This document shows, in pieces, positions 22,990-35,959 of a stretch of DNA of 64,000 nucleotides (the first letter of the stretch is position 1; each line of letters begins with the position of its first letter). The notes under the pieces were generated by a model. The model was given only the letters and a program-made list of their open reading frames with translations. It ran no database searches and had not been told where the DNA came from. The translations under genes and the position numbers were made by a program. The DNA is from Symbiodinium natans (lineage: Eukaryota > Sar > Dinophyceae > Suessiales > Symbiodiniaceae). The stretch spans positions 240,644 through 304,643 of the forward strand of contig CAJNDS010001657.1 of the NCBI GenBank assembly GCA_905221605.1, read 5' to 3'.

Positions 22990-24059
22990 CTCAGGCTCAT
23001 GGCTTTGGGTTCAGAGTTTTTCGGGCATCCGAACTCATGGCTTCAAGGGCCATGCTTGTGAAGAGGGAAGAGGGATAAGGCGGATAAGGCACACGTAGGG
23101 CATGGCAGCTGTAACTTCGTTCTTGTTGCGGCTAAGCACAATGCTTGCGAGTTGATGGCCATTTGGTCGTTCAAGTCTACAGCATGTTTGCACTGGGGCC
23201 AAGGGAGTGGGCTTTGTTTTGTGTGCATCGCTCTTGCTCATCAGAAGCAGCTACTGTCAGCGCAGCTACTCCAAGTTGTGCGCTGCAAGTCAACGGCTGG
23301 GTATGACGCGATGGAAGGCTCTTGTGGAGTTGCCTGATGCTCTTGCAACCTGAACTTCCGAATCCTCAGCACCAGAGCCATTCAAGAACGCAAAGCAGCA
23401 CCAAGCAACGGCCGAAACTCTCAAGCCATGCCACTGCGCAGTCGGTCCGTGTAGAGCGAGGTCGCCCGGCCCTCGTGGCTGGCCAGCCTCACAGGCCCCC
23501 AGTAACTTTTGTACTTGGAGGGCTCACTAATGGGGACCCGAGTGGAGCACTTTGAAAGTGGCTTAGGGGCTTGAAAGGCTGGGGCTGCTTGGGGATGCTA
23601 CATACATACATACATAGCTTGGGGCTGGGTGTGTGAAACAGTTAAGCGAGTCTTCCTTCATCCCGGGGTGCTAGGGGAAGGGAGGCCAGGGGGGCCACGC
23701 CAGTGCTGACGCACATAGGGAAAGTTATGGTGTGCATATGTGGTGAGTGGAAATGTGCAAAGGTGCAGATCTTGGGAGGGGTGAGCATTGTGGAAGTTTT
23801 GCTACTCCAGTTTTCTACAGCCCACAACCTTAGGCTAACTGCTATGCCTCGTAAGTTTCATGGAAATGCTGACCTTCTAGCCCTCCGCTACCCTTTCGCC
23901 ACCCCAAAGCCCCCGGCGGCTTGCCTCCTGGTCATAGCGACGGCGCAGCAAGAACAAAGGATCGCAAGGGCCCGCCGCTGCTCGCTGAAGAGGTCCTTGC
24001 AAACACAGCAGCTTGAAAAGGTTTGACCCTTCATGCTGGATGCAAGTGCTTGTGAGTCA

Positions 24060-25639
24060 CTACTGAAAACGAATAGATCTGTCCTCCAGAGGAGGGAAAC
24101 CAGAGGCGGTAAGGTCCCCTTCGGTGATGTCCGCCAGGTATTGCAAGCTTTCCCGATGCAGATCGGAGACCTCCTTCTTGGCTCGGATCGCCCGGCGAAA
24201 GGTGCTCTCGAGTGCCGTAGGGCATGCCAGCGGTTCCTCCAAAAACTCGATTTGCAGCTCGATCTCCCCCGCAACATGGGAGCTGGTGCTGCCACCTGTT
24301 CCGCCATCCCCGCCATCGGCCGCTGCGCTGCTGCCGAGGGTCCCTGACGGCCGCAAGGACGCGATGGACGAGGACAGCGGCACGCGCATGATGACACTTG
24401 GCTGTCGGCCGTCGTCATCCAGCAAAGTGCCATCCTCGGCAAAGGCCAGACGGAAGGCCTCGTTCAGGTCCAAGGCGCCGTTGGCCACCAGGGGGTCGGG
24501 ATAGACCAGGAAGACGTCATCGAACACAGACAGCTCCAGCAGCTCCTGCTGCTGGTACCAGAATGTAAACTCCACGTAGCAATATGAGACTTGGATGCCG
24601 CTCGCGTCCACCCGCATGCGATAGCCGTACTGCGGCTGCGACGCGTGTCGCTCTTGTGAGGAGGGCACGGCTCGGTACTTTTCAAAACGGCCGCGGAGGA
24701 GCTCACCGCACTCGAAGTTGCTGTTTGGGAGGCTCGTGAAAACAAACTTCTCAGCATCCTCCTGGCTTGCCAGCAGAAAGGCAGCTTTCGTCCGGCCAAC
24801 CTGCTGACCGCACGCTGCGGCCACGTAAGGGAAAATCTTGTTGGTGCCATTGTCCACTGCAAACTTCTCGGCCACGCGTAGGGAGCGCAGCGTCACCCGG
24901 ATTTGTGAGGTTCGTGCACGGAGCTGCTTGGCAGCCTCCTCCTGAACCACTGGCACGCGCAGGTCGCCCTCCAAGGTCGTGGTCACCACAACGTAAAGCT
25001 CGGGGCGCTCTCCCTGTCCGGTTTCAGCCAAGGGCAGCACCCGGCGGTATTCTCCCGTTGCTGCCCCGCTCAGTACCTCCTGCAAGGGCACGAGGCAGCT
25101 TCCCACCAGGAACTCCTCACAGACCACCTCGAAAACCAGGTGTGACTCGTGCCCAGTGAAAGGGAGCTCGGCGCGCCAGCCGAAAACAGGGTGAGCTCCA
25201 AAGGCTTCGCCCAGGGGGGATCGCCGCTCATGGTTCCCCAAAGCGACGACCGCCTCTGCAAGTTCGTCCAGGGCATGTGAAGAAACTCGAGAAACCCCTT
25301 AGCCTATGCCCACATCTGTTGTAAGATCATGCTTACATTACATACGACATAGTATGAACATCTTGGATGGCCCGTGCACTTTTCATGCAGCCTGCGGCGG
25401 GAACCACCGAAAGGCAGGCAGGTTTAGATTCGTTGCGCGGACCACGGTGACAAAGAGCTGGCCTTTGACATCCTCAGCTTCTGGAATCATACGCCCTCAA
25501 CCAGCATCCTCAACCTAAAGGGCTGGGACCCACACAACTTTGAGAAACCGACTTGCCGATCTGCTTCGCTCTGTCGCCGGGCGTCTTCCCGGCCTTCGAC
25601 GCGGGGAAAGAGGCGGCGCTGCAGCTGCGCGAACCGCTC
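24060..25639 (-). CDS. C2-domain protein (two C2-like modules)
   Basis: The main exon runs from about 25253 (acceptor GCAGAG|GCG) to a TAG at 24060. A small upstream exon, 25639-25553 (ERFAQLQRRLFPRVEGREDA, phase 0, GT donor), joins it in frame. The first half of the main exon (VFGWRAELPFTGHESHLVFE, VVCEEFLVGSCLVPLQEVL) has the outline of a C2 strand set. The second half begins RVTLRSLRVAEKFAVDNGTN and repeats the pattern, with Gly/Ser-rich and acidic stretches after it. C2 modules bind phospholipid or protein, often with calcium; I cannot identify a full set of calcium-binding Asp residues, so calcium binding is not claimed. An AG|GA near 24084 could end the exon early, with more exons downstream (open frame at 23.9-24.0 kb). 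The first exon of the gene was not found. Confidence 0.65.
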
Positions 25640-27319
25640 CTGGGCTGTTGAGTATATGTGCTGGTATGAAGGACATATGAAGAGAACTGCATAAAAGCTA
25701 AGTTTAGTATGATGGAACCCTGGCCTGGGAAGGAGCTTGGTATCTTCTGGGAGCTTGACTGGGGTAAGTTGTAAATATTTGAATCTTTCTCAGGGCTTTC
25801 AGGGCTGCGGGGTATTGAGGACAACAATGATCATGAGGATGAACGTCCCCATGATGCCATGAGCACCCTCCAGACAAAGCCTACGCACCACCAAGCGAGT
25901 CGAAGCCCGCTGTCCTATGCCATGGGCTTGCGGGTCGCTTGATGCCAAAACACACTGTCCCCATGCCCGGCCAACGGCATGCGAGGAACCATTCAATGCT
26001 CAGGGAAGTGGATAGCTGTAACAAAGAGGCAGCGATTATCCTCATCTTCATCTTTTCTGACACAAGCGGCACAAGCGCTTGGGAATCAGCTGCTGGTAGG
26101 AAGGAGGCAGGGTTAGGCGAGTTGTTCGGGACATTAAGTGGACCTGTGTGTTCTTAGGGCTCTTTTGTCTTGTATACGCTGGTTCAAAAGGATCAGGGAA
26201 GGTTCTAAATTTCACCAAACGATGCCCTCAAACTGAGAACCCCATGTACTGAGCCCAAGCCGCGCCGGCTGTCTGCGCCATCACGCCCAGCTCGGCTCAT
26301 CGCACGCCATGTTCCCATTTGTCCCCATTCCAGAACCCTAAATCGCCATAATCGCCTATACTCCTGTCTGTTTGCGGGGTCAGGGCCTCAACACCTCTAG
26401 GGCCTCTGTTTAGGGGTTCGGCAGCGCTCGGGCCCGAAAGCTTTCGTTCAGGATCTGTTGTGAGGGTCAACTCCGGCTAAGGCTTTCGGGAGGTCTTGGC
26501 GCGGGCCACTTCGGTTGACAGAATTCAAGTGCAGCAGAAGCCCCTGAACCCTATCTGGAGTTTCCAAGCTCAGGTTAGGGCCGTTTAACCATTGAAGTGG
26601 CAAGAACGGTGTTCACTTTGCTGAGCCCTGCCCGCGGTATTCCGAATCAACAGTCACTCCAAAACAGACGTCGAGAGGCACCCAGATAGACCGACTGGCA
26701 AAGACAAGAAGGGCCAACGATCGGGCCATGTGTCAACAGTTTCGTCCCGAGGTACCTTGCCATATGTAGCCAAACTGTTTATGCCATATTCCGACTAAGC
26801 TCTGCCTGCTCAGACTTCAGACAAATGCTCGGTGTGTGCTGGGACTTAAGAATTCTGGGCCGTTGCTGAGTCCGAGAGCCCAGCGTCCGCGAATCGCAGC
26901 ATGTCGGTTTCGACAGGCTAAGAGGATGCACTGGCAAACTGCAGGGGTAGCTGAGCAGATCCTTCTTGCATAGTTACAGTATTTGCAGTCTGGTGACATC
27001 CAGCGTATCAATCGAAACGCACTACGTAGCATGATCTCCATCGGCAAGTGTCAATGGGACTGCAAGGGTCGGGTTGAAATGGATCAAAACTCTAAAAACT
27101 CTTCAGGACTCGATACTTTACCCTGAACCCTGGTGGAGTGTCCTTCCACGAGATTCGAGAAGGTCGTAAAGCTGTTGCACCGCCGACATTGAGCCAAGAC
27201 AGGACAAGAGCTGGGCATCTTCCAAGAACGCATATAGGGTTTAAGGTACAAGGCTCGGGTTTTATGGCCTTCTGGGTGTCTACGTGATGGTGCTTCAGGC
27301 TTGTTGGCCAGGGATGCAG
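25640..27319. other. no gene seen
   Basis: Only short open frames and scattered telomere-like words. No exon meets the AG|G and frame criteria well enough to list. Confidence 0.4.
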
Positions 27320-27534
27320 GGTCCAAGAACAATTTCCGTCCGGCTGTAGTTGCTGTTATCGGATGCCATATTGGAGGCCTGCTCGCCCTCTACGAGGGCG
27401 GAACCCCATATGTTGACGCTTCAAAGCACGAAATTGTTTCGGAGCGTGTTTTTTTCCATCCTCGACAACACGTCACTAGTCAACACCACACCCATCATGA
27501 CGCTCTTCAATTCCTGTTAGAGAAGCCAAGATAG
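27320..27534 (+). CDS. candidate plus-strand 3' exon
   Basis: After ATGCAG|GG the plus strand reads SKNNFRPAVVAVIGCHIGG, LLALYEGGTPYVDASKHEIV and on to a TAG after LQFLLEKPR. The first part is hydrophobic and could be membrane-embedded. Upstream exons not found. Function unknown. Confidence 0.35.
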
Positions 27535-28130
27535 GTCACATCACCTTTGGAACGCCCTGAGAAGGCAATGGAAGGGACTCTTCCTGCAAAGCATTGTCTG
27601 GCTCTCTGTTTCTGACGGAGCAGCCACTCAAATCCCTCTGCTCTCGGCTATCGACACCACCCTCCATTGCTACAAGGGGGATCAGAACTTTCCCCCTTTG
27701 GCAAAAAAACTTAAACCAAGCCACATGCACGCAACAACCTTCTACCTTCTTTTGCTTGGCTGCTCCCCTCCAATGAACGAAATTGGAGTTTCGGGGGTCT
27801 CGGGGCTGATCTCCTGGAAATCGAATGTCAAAGCTCACTGAAACCGTTGCAAACCCAGATAGTAAATGTTGACAATTGTGTGAGCAGGCAGGACTGCGGC
27901 TAAAGTAGTACTAGGTGTTCTACAAGTGCACTTCCAGTCTCAGATTAGAGCAGATTTGAGACGCAACGTCGCGTGACAATGCTGTCGGCCTTAAGACTAA
28001 GGCCAAGTGAGTCTAGAGACAGCATGCATTAAGGCGACACAGTCGTTCTCGTGTGTGGAGTGTCATTGAGCTCGGTACACAGTGTGGCCGACTGTGCTCC
28101 TAATTGCACGGAATGCTGCAGGCACCGAGC

Positions 28131-29470
28131 CTACTCCCAGTTCGAAAAGTTCATGCTTGAGCTCAGCAAATCCATCCACTCGGCACGTTCAGTAGACTTG
28201 TCTCTGGGCACGTCCTTTGGAACACAGAATCTGTAATCGGTGTAGAAGTGGTAGAGTTTGAAGCACAGCTCTCCATCCTTGAGGCCATAGTGTGGGCCAG
28301 CTTTGGCTTTTACACCCTTCGCATCCCACAAGATAATGGAGGGAGCGGAAGCTGAAATCTCCTGGTTGGAGGAGGGGTCGTCTTCGTAGAAGCGTAGAAC
28401 AGCCGAGCGCACGGCATCAGCAGACTCAAGCACAGCGAAGTGCTTGTCCCAGCCCCACACCCGGCCCTTCCTCCAGAGCCAGCCCACCTTAAGGATGCTT
28501 TGTGCAAACTGAGGATGTTGGACCTGCAGGATCCTCTGGCACTGCTTCTCCAAGGACTCTTGTTCGGCATCTCGGAGGGGGCCCATGATCCACGAAGGCT
28601 CAGGTGGCGCACATGGGACATGAACTCCTCCACGAACATGGGATGCCCCATCCTGGTTGCCCTCGACGACTGCGCATGAACCCCTGCTGGACTCCAGGCA
28701 AGATTTCTCGCATGAGTCGTCGTAGTGGCTCCGAGCACGCTCCGGGATGAACTGCTTCTGCTTTCTCTGGTAGTCTGCTGCCGCCACACGGCAATGCTCT
28801 TTCTGCGGCAGCCACTCCTGGTCCAAGCTGTCCTTGACAGTTTCCAAAGAAGGAGTCTCCCCTCGACATCTTTCGTGACGCTCTTCAGCTCTGCGTAGCT
28901 TCGTTTCAAGAGATCGAAGATGAAGATCAGACTCAGCTCGCCTCAAATCACTTTGCGCCCCGCTTTCTGCTCGCTTTGCGCTGGAGAACTTGCTGTGTGC
29001 CTGCTTGCAGTTCTCGCACTGTATGTACTTGTGAACGTTTTAAATTCTTTCTTGAGGGAGAACGAGCAAAATGGCGAACTGAACACGCTGAAGCCAGAAC
29101 AAGTCCAGGTAATGTCTGATTTTGCCGATTCCTTCTTGTTCTCCGCATCTGTCAAGGCCGATCTCTTTCTGTTGATCAGGCTTTCTTGCTCGCGGATCCT
29201 CCGTGGCAGAGCGAATTGAATCTGCTCTGGCAGGTCTGCCAAGGCCTTCAAACAAGCATTGAGATCACTGACTGCCTTCGTGTGTCTGGCTTCTACTGCC
29301 TGGCAAGCGAGCACCGTACTCTTAAGGTCGGCATTGGCCTCCTCCAGGCGCCTCTCGCATGTTTCCAGAATCTCCCTCTCACCAAGGCAGCCTTCTCTTA
29401 CACCCACCTTTTCGGGAAAAGAGGTAGAGGTCACGGTCCCATCATCCGTTTGCCCGTTGTTGTGGCACAC
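28131..29470 (-). CDS. coiled-coil plus PH-domain protein
   Basis: Two exon-sized open frames. The upstream one (about 29485-29110) encodes a coiled coil: LGEREILETCERRLEEANAD, then LKALADLPEQIQFALPRRIR. The downstream one (about 28960-28131, ends in a stop) continues the coil (RAESDLHLRSLETKLRRAEE) and then carries a pleckstrin-homology domain, from GWLWRKGRVWGWDKHFAVLE to a C-terminal helix with the typical tryptophan (AEWMDLLSSSMNF). PH domains bind phosphoinositides or protein partners at membranes. The intron is about 150 bp with a probable GA donor. The upstream frame begins directly after ATAGGGTTTAG|GGG, so a telomere-like tract supplies its acceptor and earlier exons must exist. The protein is probably a membrane-associated adaptor. 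Specific role unknown. Confidence 0.7.
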
Positions 29471-29483
29471 CGCGAGGGATGCC

Positions 29484-29522
29484 CCTAAACCCTATAAACC
29501 CTAAAGGCCCTAAACCCTAAAA
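29484..29522. repeat. interstitial telomere-like repeat
   Basis: CCCTAAA units with small insertions. In transcript sense (minus) this is TTTAGGG ending at the inferred acceptor of the coiled-coil exon. Confidence 0.85.
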
Positions 29523-32500
29523 GCCGGGAGGTGCGGGGGTGCGACAGCAGCTCAGAACTCGGCGCGCGATGGGCGCCTTAGGGCCCAGGGTTCAGGATTT
29601 AGGGCCCCAAAGCTGTTAGTCTAATGCGACGCCAGATAACTCTGTCACCATTGTAAGGTCCTGCGTGGTGCAATCGCCAACTGCAGAACAACCTTGCAAA
29701 CTCCAAACACAAGAGCCCTAAACCTACACATTATCTCAACAACTAAACTCCAAACCTTACTGACACGCTAGCGTCGATTTCGGCTAAATCGCCAGGTGTA
29801 GCGGTTGTGCTACACCAGGCAACACAAGCCTGTGTAGCCAGGGGAAATTAAGTGAAAAGGCAGTTTACACAAGACGCTGCCACCCACAAGGACCAGAGCG
29901 CACCAAGAATCAGACTGCACACTAAGCAGATCTAAGCATGCTTTACCAGCTGAGACGAAAAGCGGACCATTTCTAGTGACTGTCGCAGAGACAGGTCCCA
30001 GTTCAATCCAACTCGATCTGACCGAAACGGTGTTTACACGCCCCTATTGTCGCCAAGGATTCACCTTGGCGCGCCCGAAATCAGGCCAGGAAATCAAGCC
30101 CTGGAAGTGTGAACCCCTGTGTTGACAAACATGGTCCCAGGAGGCATCTGAAGATCCCTGCACATAATTCTGAAACCCCGAGTCATGCGGCTTGACACAA
30201 AATTTACAGGCAACTCACGGGTTCTCTCTTACCTACCCTGGCTTTTACGTTTTGAAGGCGTTTTTCTTTGCAGGGTCATGGCAACATGCTGACTGTTTCA
30301 GGTCTGAAGCAAATCATGTAATGAAGATGTGCAGTCCCATATCGTGTTAGCCCTCAGATGCGCGGAAAAAACTCATGATGTATGGCAACTACGCCGGAAA
30401 AATGCTCATGAAGTCAGCCCCCCAGCCACATCAGACACAAACGGGCAGAGTGGAGGAGGCTGATCAACGCCGGGTGCTCGTTTTTTCAGACACGAGACGA
30501 CCTGATAAACACCCACCCTTCCCTCCCCTCCCCTCCCCACTTTGTTGTTTGCTGTTCTGTGTTCTTTCCATTTCGGCTTTGCCCTCCCATGAAGTCTGCG
30601 TCCGGGCATACACCACACGTACAGATCGAGGAGGCGCGTGGTGGGCCAAGTTTTTTGATTACCTATTCACAGAGTATACCTCGTCAGCCCTCTCCCGACC
30701 ATCCACCCCAAACACTCCGGAAAGCGCCGGCATCACTGACATCGGCCATGTGCCTACCAATACATGCTTTGACTTTGACCTCAGGACCTCGCCCACCGTC
30801 AGACAAGCACTATGTCCTGTTCCTCCAACCTTGGCAGAGGTGTCTCAATCAGTCCATCAGTCTCAATCTCCCTCTTCTGGCTCCGGGGTGCGCGCAAAGC
30901 GACTGCGATAGCGGCTCACACACTCCCGGCACCACACTCGGTAGTTGCTCAGCCGGCTCAGCCCATACGCGAGACTCCGAAAGGACTATGAGGACTGGAA
31001 GGATGAAGGAAACTAGAACTTGGGAGGCATGTTATAACGCACCTACAAGTGTCTGGCCGCCGTGGATCCACCCTCTGTGTGTTCAGGGTAGGGCGCCTAC
31101 GAAAATGCACAGATTTTCCCACGTTCGGCCGAATTGCCCGGAGGCTCTTCGAGCAATATCTGTTCATATCAGCGTTTTGGACGAGCAATATTCGATCAGG
31201 ATCGTTAGAAACGAAGAGTCCAAGCACGTCATGCATCCAGCTGGGTATTTTTTGTAGACCCAAAGTTAGCCAAAAACCCACATGGCCCTTGAAACCCTGA
31301 AAATGCCCACAAATATTGCCTCGAGCCACGTCTGTACCCCTAGTGGGAATTTTCCCAACAATGGGGGTCTCTACGATCCGCGCGATCACACGCACGTGCA
31401 CGCGCGCACGCGCACGCACGCACACGCCGCACAAGCGCACGCGCATGGTGACCGACCGACCGACCGACCAAAAAACTGATACTTTCGTAACTGTTGCTCA
31501 GTGCAGTGGCACCATCGGCACGGACGATGACCTTGATCTTCTAGCATATGAATGCCCGATCACGGGCAAATGCGGGGGGCCTTTATTGTATCCAAATGCC
31601 TTGTCACACGCCTGGGAGTCCCGGCTGTGCAGCGCCGCGAGCGCCCCCGAGCACCAAGGCCACCGGAAAGGGCTGGGAGGGAGAGAGTTGGGCGCAGAGA
31701 GTTTTGGGTTGCTGGGATTTCGTGTACATGCAGGCTGGATTTGCGAAGGGCTGGACTTGTAAGATTCCAAGTGCGGGTTCTGAGAGGAAAGGTGACTGCA
31801 AGTGAGCTCCTTAAGCCAAATGCCGGCGATGGTGCTCCGTACCATCAAGCAAAGAGAGCTGACCTGCACATAACAGTACTAGATTGTATCCGATGCCAGT
31901 TGGTCGCAGTAGAGCACATTGATACCATTCGATAACATCAGACAGCATGAAAATTTCGTTAGATAGCAATAGAAGAATATTTGTGTCACGTAGGTAGGTA
32001 GACAAAACAAAGCTTGTTGGGAACTAACATGAACTAACCGATGCTCAATCCTCTGTGTGGATCTGCGTTTGCATCGGAGGTCGGCATCGCGAGCTTTGAG
32101 GAAAACTTCGAACATTCAGGGAAGGGCATCCCCTGGATCTGAGGGTCGCAGAAGGCGCGAGAACGCGCGAGTCCATGGATCCAGGAAGCGGCAGGGTTTG
32201 GGGGTTTTGTTCGGTTTTATGGCGTTCTGCATGGTCTGCCACTCTGCCGCATCGGCTCTTTATGCGTCTCTGCTGCTGTACGGTTGCCTTGGGCCATATC
32301 TGTAATGCAGAGTGCTCATCGCCGCATATCGCCGCCATTATTGCAAGCAATGAGAAACAATGAGAAACATGTTCTGTAAGTTCAGTGCAGGTGAACACGC
32401 TTGCGGACGAGGCCATTTACATCACGTTACACGTTCCGCGGGGGTCTGCCTTTTTGGAAGACCCCTTCCCTTGTGGCTGTAACGCTGCCGTGGTGGCTGG

Positions 32501-33590
32501 GCTACAACAACAAGGGCGGATCCAAAATTGAAAACCTGCTGGTGCTTGTAAGGGCCGGCCGCAACATCCGCAACTGGTGTCTGCCGGTGCTACGACCCGC
32601 TGCTAAACATGAGCTGCTGCTCGTTTTACAAGGCAAATGGCACAACTGATCTTACCAACATGGGATCTCTTCGAGCTTCAAATATCAGCTCATTTTTGGA
32701 CTCATGCCCCTGGCATGAAGCTACGGGCTACGAGACTGGACATAAAATATAACTAAAGCAATGGACGGACGCGTCTAGACGTCTTGTGCAGAATGCCTCG
32801 GTCAAGGCCTCTGTGCAGACGCATCACCGCGTAGATGGCAATTGCCCTGAAAGCACCAGGAAAGCCACCATGGACCATGCAGATATCGTAGCGTATACTG
32901 TAAGCATACCCGAAACATCCCGAAACAACACCAAGACCAAGAGAAATGTGAAAACGCAGCGTAATTAAAGTATCAACCTCAACAGGGCTGACAGGCAAAA
33001 CGGGGATGCTCGAAGAAACGCCTTAACAGCATAGGAAAAGCTCTCGAGGACAGACAGATGCTTTCAGGGCACGGCGCTTGGAAGCATGAGCTACGCCAAG
33101 CTGGGCTGTAGGCATCTACGCGGAGAGGAGTGACTGATACTCGCGACACGCCAAGAGTACATACGCAAACCACCTCGAATCTAGTCTAGTCCTCTCTCTT
33201 GCTCCCCGTAAGGGAGGTGGCGCTGCCGCCCTTGGCAAACGTTAAATTTGCTCATCCTGCTCAAGCTCTTCCCCTGGAGTCCCGTTCTTCACCCCATTGA
33301 CCGACGTGCGCGCCAACAGTACTGGAGACACCGCCTGCGAACCACCAAATCTGTTCTTTTGGCCATTATATGCTTTGCTGAAGAGCATATGAGGATGTGT
33401 TACGGTTGAGTTCGGGTTGGAGAGCGTTCGGTGCTTCAGGCTTGGACAGAGAAGGAAGGGCGCAGGAACTGGAATGCTCAAGGACGGGACTATGTCAAAC
33501 AACCTCAGGCCATTGGACCATTGGAGATGAAACGCAGAAAACGCTGGGCCTGAGCATCTAGTCTCTGCTGGCGTAGCTGGATCTTGCTCT
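29523..33590. other. largely non-coding stretch
   Basis: No gene supported. It holds a short hairpin at 29791-29818 (CCAGGTGTAGC with near-complement GCTACACCAGG), a CACG-rich low-complexity run at about 31388-31445, and degenerate telomere-like words. Open frames at 31.5 kb and 32.4-32.75 kb on the plus strand were noted but lack clear edges. Confidence 0.4.
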
Positions 33591-33591
33591 C

Positions 33592-33782
33592 CTATTCACA
33601 GGCGCGCTTCCCCAAGGACACAAGACCAGACATGACTTTTGGGGCATCTTGTGGCAGCTGCAATCCATCCTTGCCCAGAAGGCACCAGACACACCCGGAC
33701 ATCGTGAGGACTGCCAGCACAAGCGCCAGCCCAAGCGCCAGCCTGAAACGGATGGGCCCGCAATGGACACAGCATCTCATGT
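33592..33782 (-). CDS. possible first exon with signal anchor
   Basis: From an ATG at 33782 the minus strand reads MRCCVHCGPIRFRLALGLAL and then VLAVLTMSGCVWCLLG, a basic stretch plus a hydrophobic segment of about 20 residues typical of a signal peptide or anchor. The frame ends in a stop soon after, with a possible GT donor (GCCT|GTGAAT). No downstream exon was found, so this may be chance. Confidence 0.25.
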
Positions 33783-34195
33783 TGTGTGAATCCGTCGACC
33801 CCGGGAGCGCGCCGGGGCTGGCATAGCCTTCATTCATCTGTTTCCAACACCTTCCCCACCATCCGCCCCGCCCCTTCTTTCCCTTCCTTCTGAGCGTGAG
33901 CTTTGTGGCCTCTTTCCACCACCCCCCACCACGGCCCACCCCTTCAGCCCCCGCCCCCTCACTCCACCTCCGCCCGAGGCCGGGGGGGGGGGGGGGGGGC
34001 GTGGTGTAGATGGAGGTCAATTGTGCTCTCGGTGGCTTTTTCGTCGATAAAATTGTTTCAATTATTGAGGACGCGACCAGCTCTGACTGTAGCCCATCTT
34101 CCTATTTATCATCGGTTTCTCCCATTTCAGGGTATCTTATGGGGGAAAAAAAGGAGCCTTAAAATTTGGGGCCGGGGTCGGCGGAAGCGGCGTCA

Positions 34196-34285
34196 GCCCT
34201 ACTGAATGAGAGAGAGCGTACACCAATAGAGAGCGCACCAACGTGAGAGCGCACCAATCGTGAGCGCACCAATGTGAGAGCCTCA
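34196..34285. repeat. short tandem repeat (GAGAGCGCACCAA)
   Basis: Four or five units of about 17 bases built on GAGAGCGCACCAA with GT spacers. Downstream (about 34478-34512) a 10-base unit TCTCCACATG occurs three times. Confidence 0.75.
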
Positions 34286-34584
34286 CCAAGAAGGCCCCCT
34301 TCTTGGGCTGCGACGTGACCTTAAGGACTCAGAGCTTCTTTACCTTTTAACATTTTACTTTCACAGATTTGAGTTAACGAAAATGAACGAAACTCACTCT
34401 GAGATGTGCTCTGAGATGTGCCGCAAGGCAAGCCGCCGAAGGGCCGGCGCCCCGTAGACCTGACCGTGTTAATGACAGTGTCTCCACATGTCTCCACATG
34501 TCTCCACATGCTCACCTCTCAGGGTCCTTAAGAGCCTTAACGATTAAGTCATCTATTAAGTCATCTATTCTCATCTGTTGATAG

Positions 34585-35803
34585 CTACTGATATCTATTG
34601 TCTACTGTCAAGCCGTTCTCTGGAAGTGCCAGGGCCTGCAGCTCCTGAATGCCACAGCCGTGTTCACTCCTGCAGTAGACCCGCAGCCATTGCGTGGTCA
34701 CTGCCGGGAGCTCTGTTTGTACTTGAGCCTCCGGGAGGATGTCTGCCACGAGGGCTTCCCATGTCAACCCATTGAAACTGATCTCAAGATCATAGCTGAC
34801 TGGCCAAGCACTTGAACTTGGGCCCCAAAGCAGCACAGCATGGCTGAGGACGTAGTGGCCCAAAAGGTCCAGGCGGATCCACTGGTTGCCTGAAGCAGCA
34901 GAGGCCCAGTGCGTGTCACTGAGTCCATCCACGGCTTTGGTAGCAACATGCGGCAACAGCTCGGACGAAGCCAAGACAGGTTTGCTCTGAGCGAGATTCT
35001 CGGAGGAGGGGGAGCCCGGGACCGGTTTTACTGCTTCAAATACCCGAAGCTCTCGAATGCCGCACTGAAAGCCGGCCAAGGAGACGCACAGGACGCGCAC
35101 CCATTGTGCTTGCGTGCCGGCTGGAAGCTTGGTGCGCACCCGGCTGCCCTCTGTGCCGGCCTCTGTGGCAGCGGTGGCCCAGTCGACGCCGGAACGGCTC
35201 GTCTGTAACTCATAGTGTGCTGCATATGCTACTCCCCAAAGCACCTCAATCTCTGAGATCGTGTAGAGCCCAAGAAGATCCACCCAGGCCCAGGGCTGGG
35301 ATTCTGACCCAGAGATCCACTCAGTCTCCTCCAAACCATCCACTATGCGCGAGACATGCTCAAAGCCTGCATGGGAGGAGGCCAGTGTGGGCCGCCAAAG
35401 AGCAAGGTTCTGCTGTGGCCTGTCACCATGAACGGCAAGCTCGCGGATGCTGCAGCTTTCTTGGCACACTACCCGCAACCACTGCGCCTCAATGGGCGGG
35501 TTGAAATCAGTTGAGTCTGGGCCAGTTGCGACATCTGAGACGTCTTTCCATTCCAGGCCATTGAAACTGGTTTGAAGCACAGCTTCTGACTCTTCACCCC
35601 AGGAAATGGCGACAGCTGCGACTTCGTAGACGCCAAGCAAATCCACCCACAGCCATTGCAGACTCTGTGGCGCAGAGGCCCACTGCGACTGCAAGTTCCC
35701 ATCCACGGCTTGAGCGGCATACTCCGTAGCCGAACGGAAAGAGGATGCCAGCACAGGCTTGTAGAGGGCAAGGTTGGGTCGAGCGGGCGTGGAAGTCGAT
35801 GTT
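34585..35803 (-). CDS. secreted or surface protein with three discoidin (F5/8 type C) domains
   Basis: Three tandem modules of about 125-130 residues. Each begins NLAL(Y/W)(K/R)P.LASS or NLAQSKPVLASS, has AVDG/IVDG, a W(A/I)S..., a (W/R)(V/L)DLLG.Y segment and a ...QWLRV(Y/V)C... cysteine-bearing strand, and closes with C.I(R/Q)EL. These are the marks of the discoidin/F5/8C fold, which usually binds carbohydrate or anionic phospholipid at the cell surface. The exon begins after GTTTCAG|GAA (frame ETSTSTPARP, phase 0). The frame stays open further left without a signal peptide, so the 5' exon lies elsewhere. The gene ends at TAG after DNRYQ. The next gene upstream on the same strand is the VWD/AMOP protein. 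The phases of its last exon and this acceptor do not obviously join, so I treat them as two genes, but one very large gene is not excluded. Confidence 0.8.
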
Positions 35804-35959
35804 TCCTGAAACACTACGAGTGATGCGGCAATCCCGCGAGCCCCTTGCCCCTTTTGATGTGAGTTGTTGCTTTGCTTCACTCAAACGCGAGTGCGACGAC
35901 CTGATAAAATACTGCCACGTGATGAGAGGACGGTTGGCAAGCAATGGCTGCTGTCCTGC

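Noticed and set aside
23485..23530. P-loop-like peptide PPVTFVLGG on the plus strand, like nucleotide kinases
   Set aside because: The continuation needed for an adenylate or UMP kinase (GxGKGT) was not found in a following exon. Too short to support.
29935..29975. tRNA-like word (TTTACCAGCTGAG) on the minus strand
   Set aside because: There is no T-arm (GGTTCAA-type box) at the right distance and no acceptor stem pairing.
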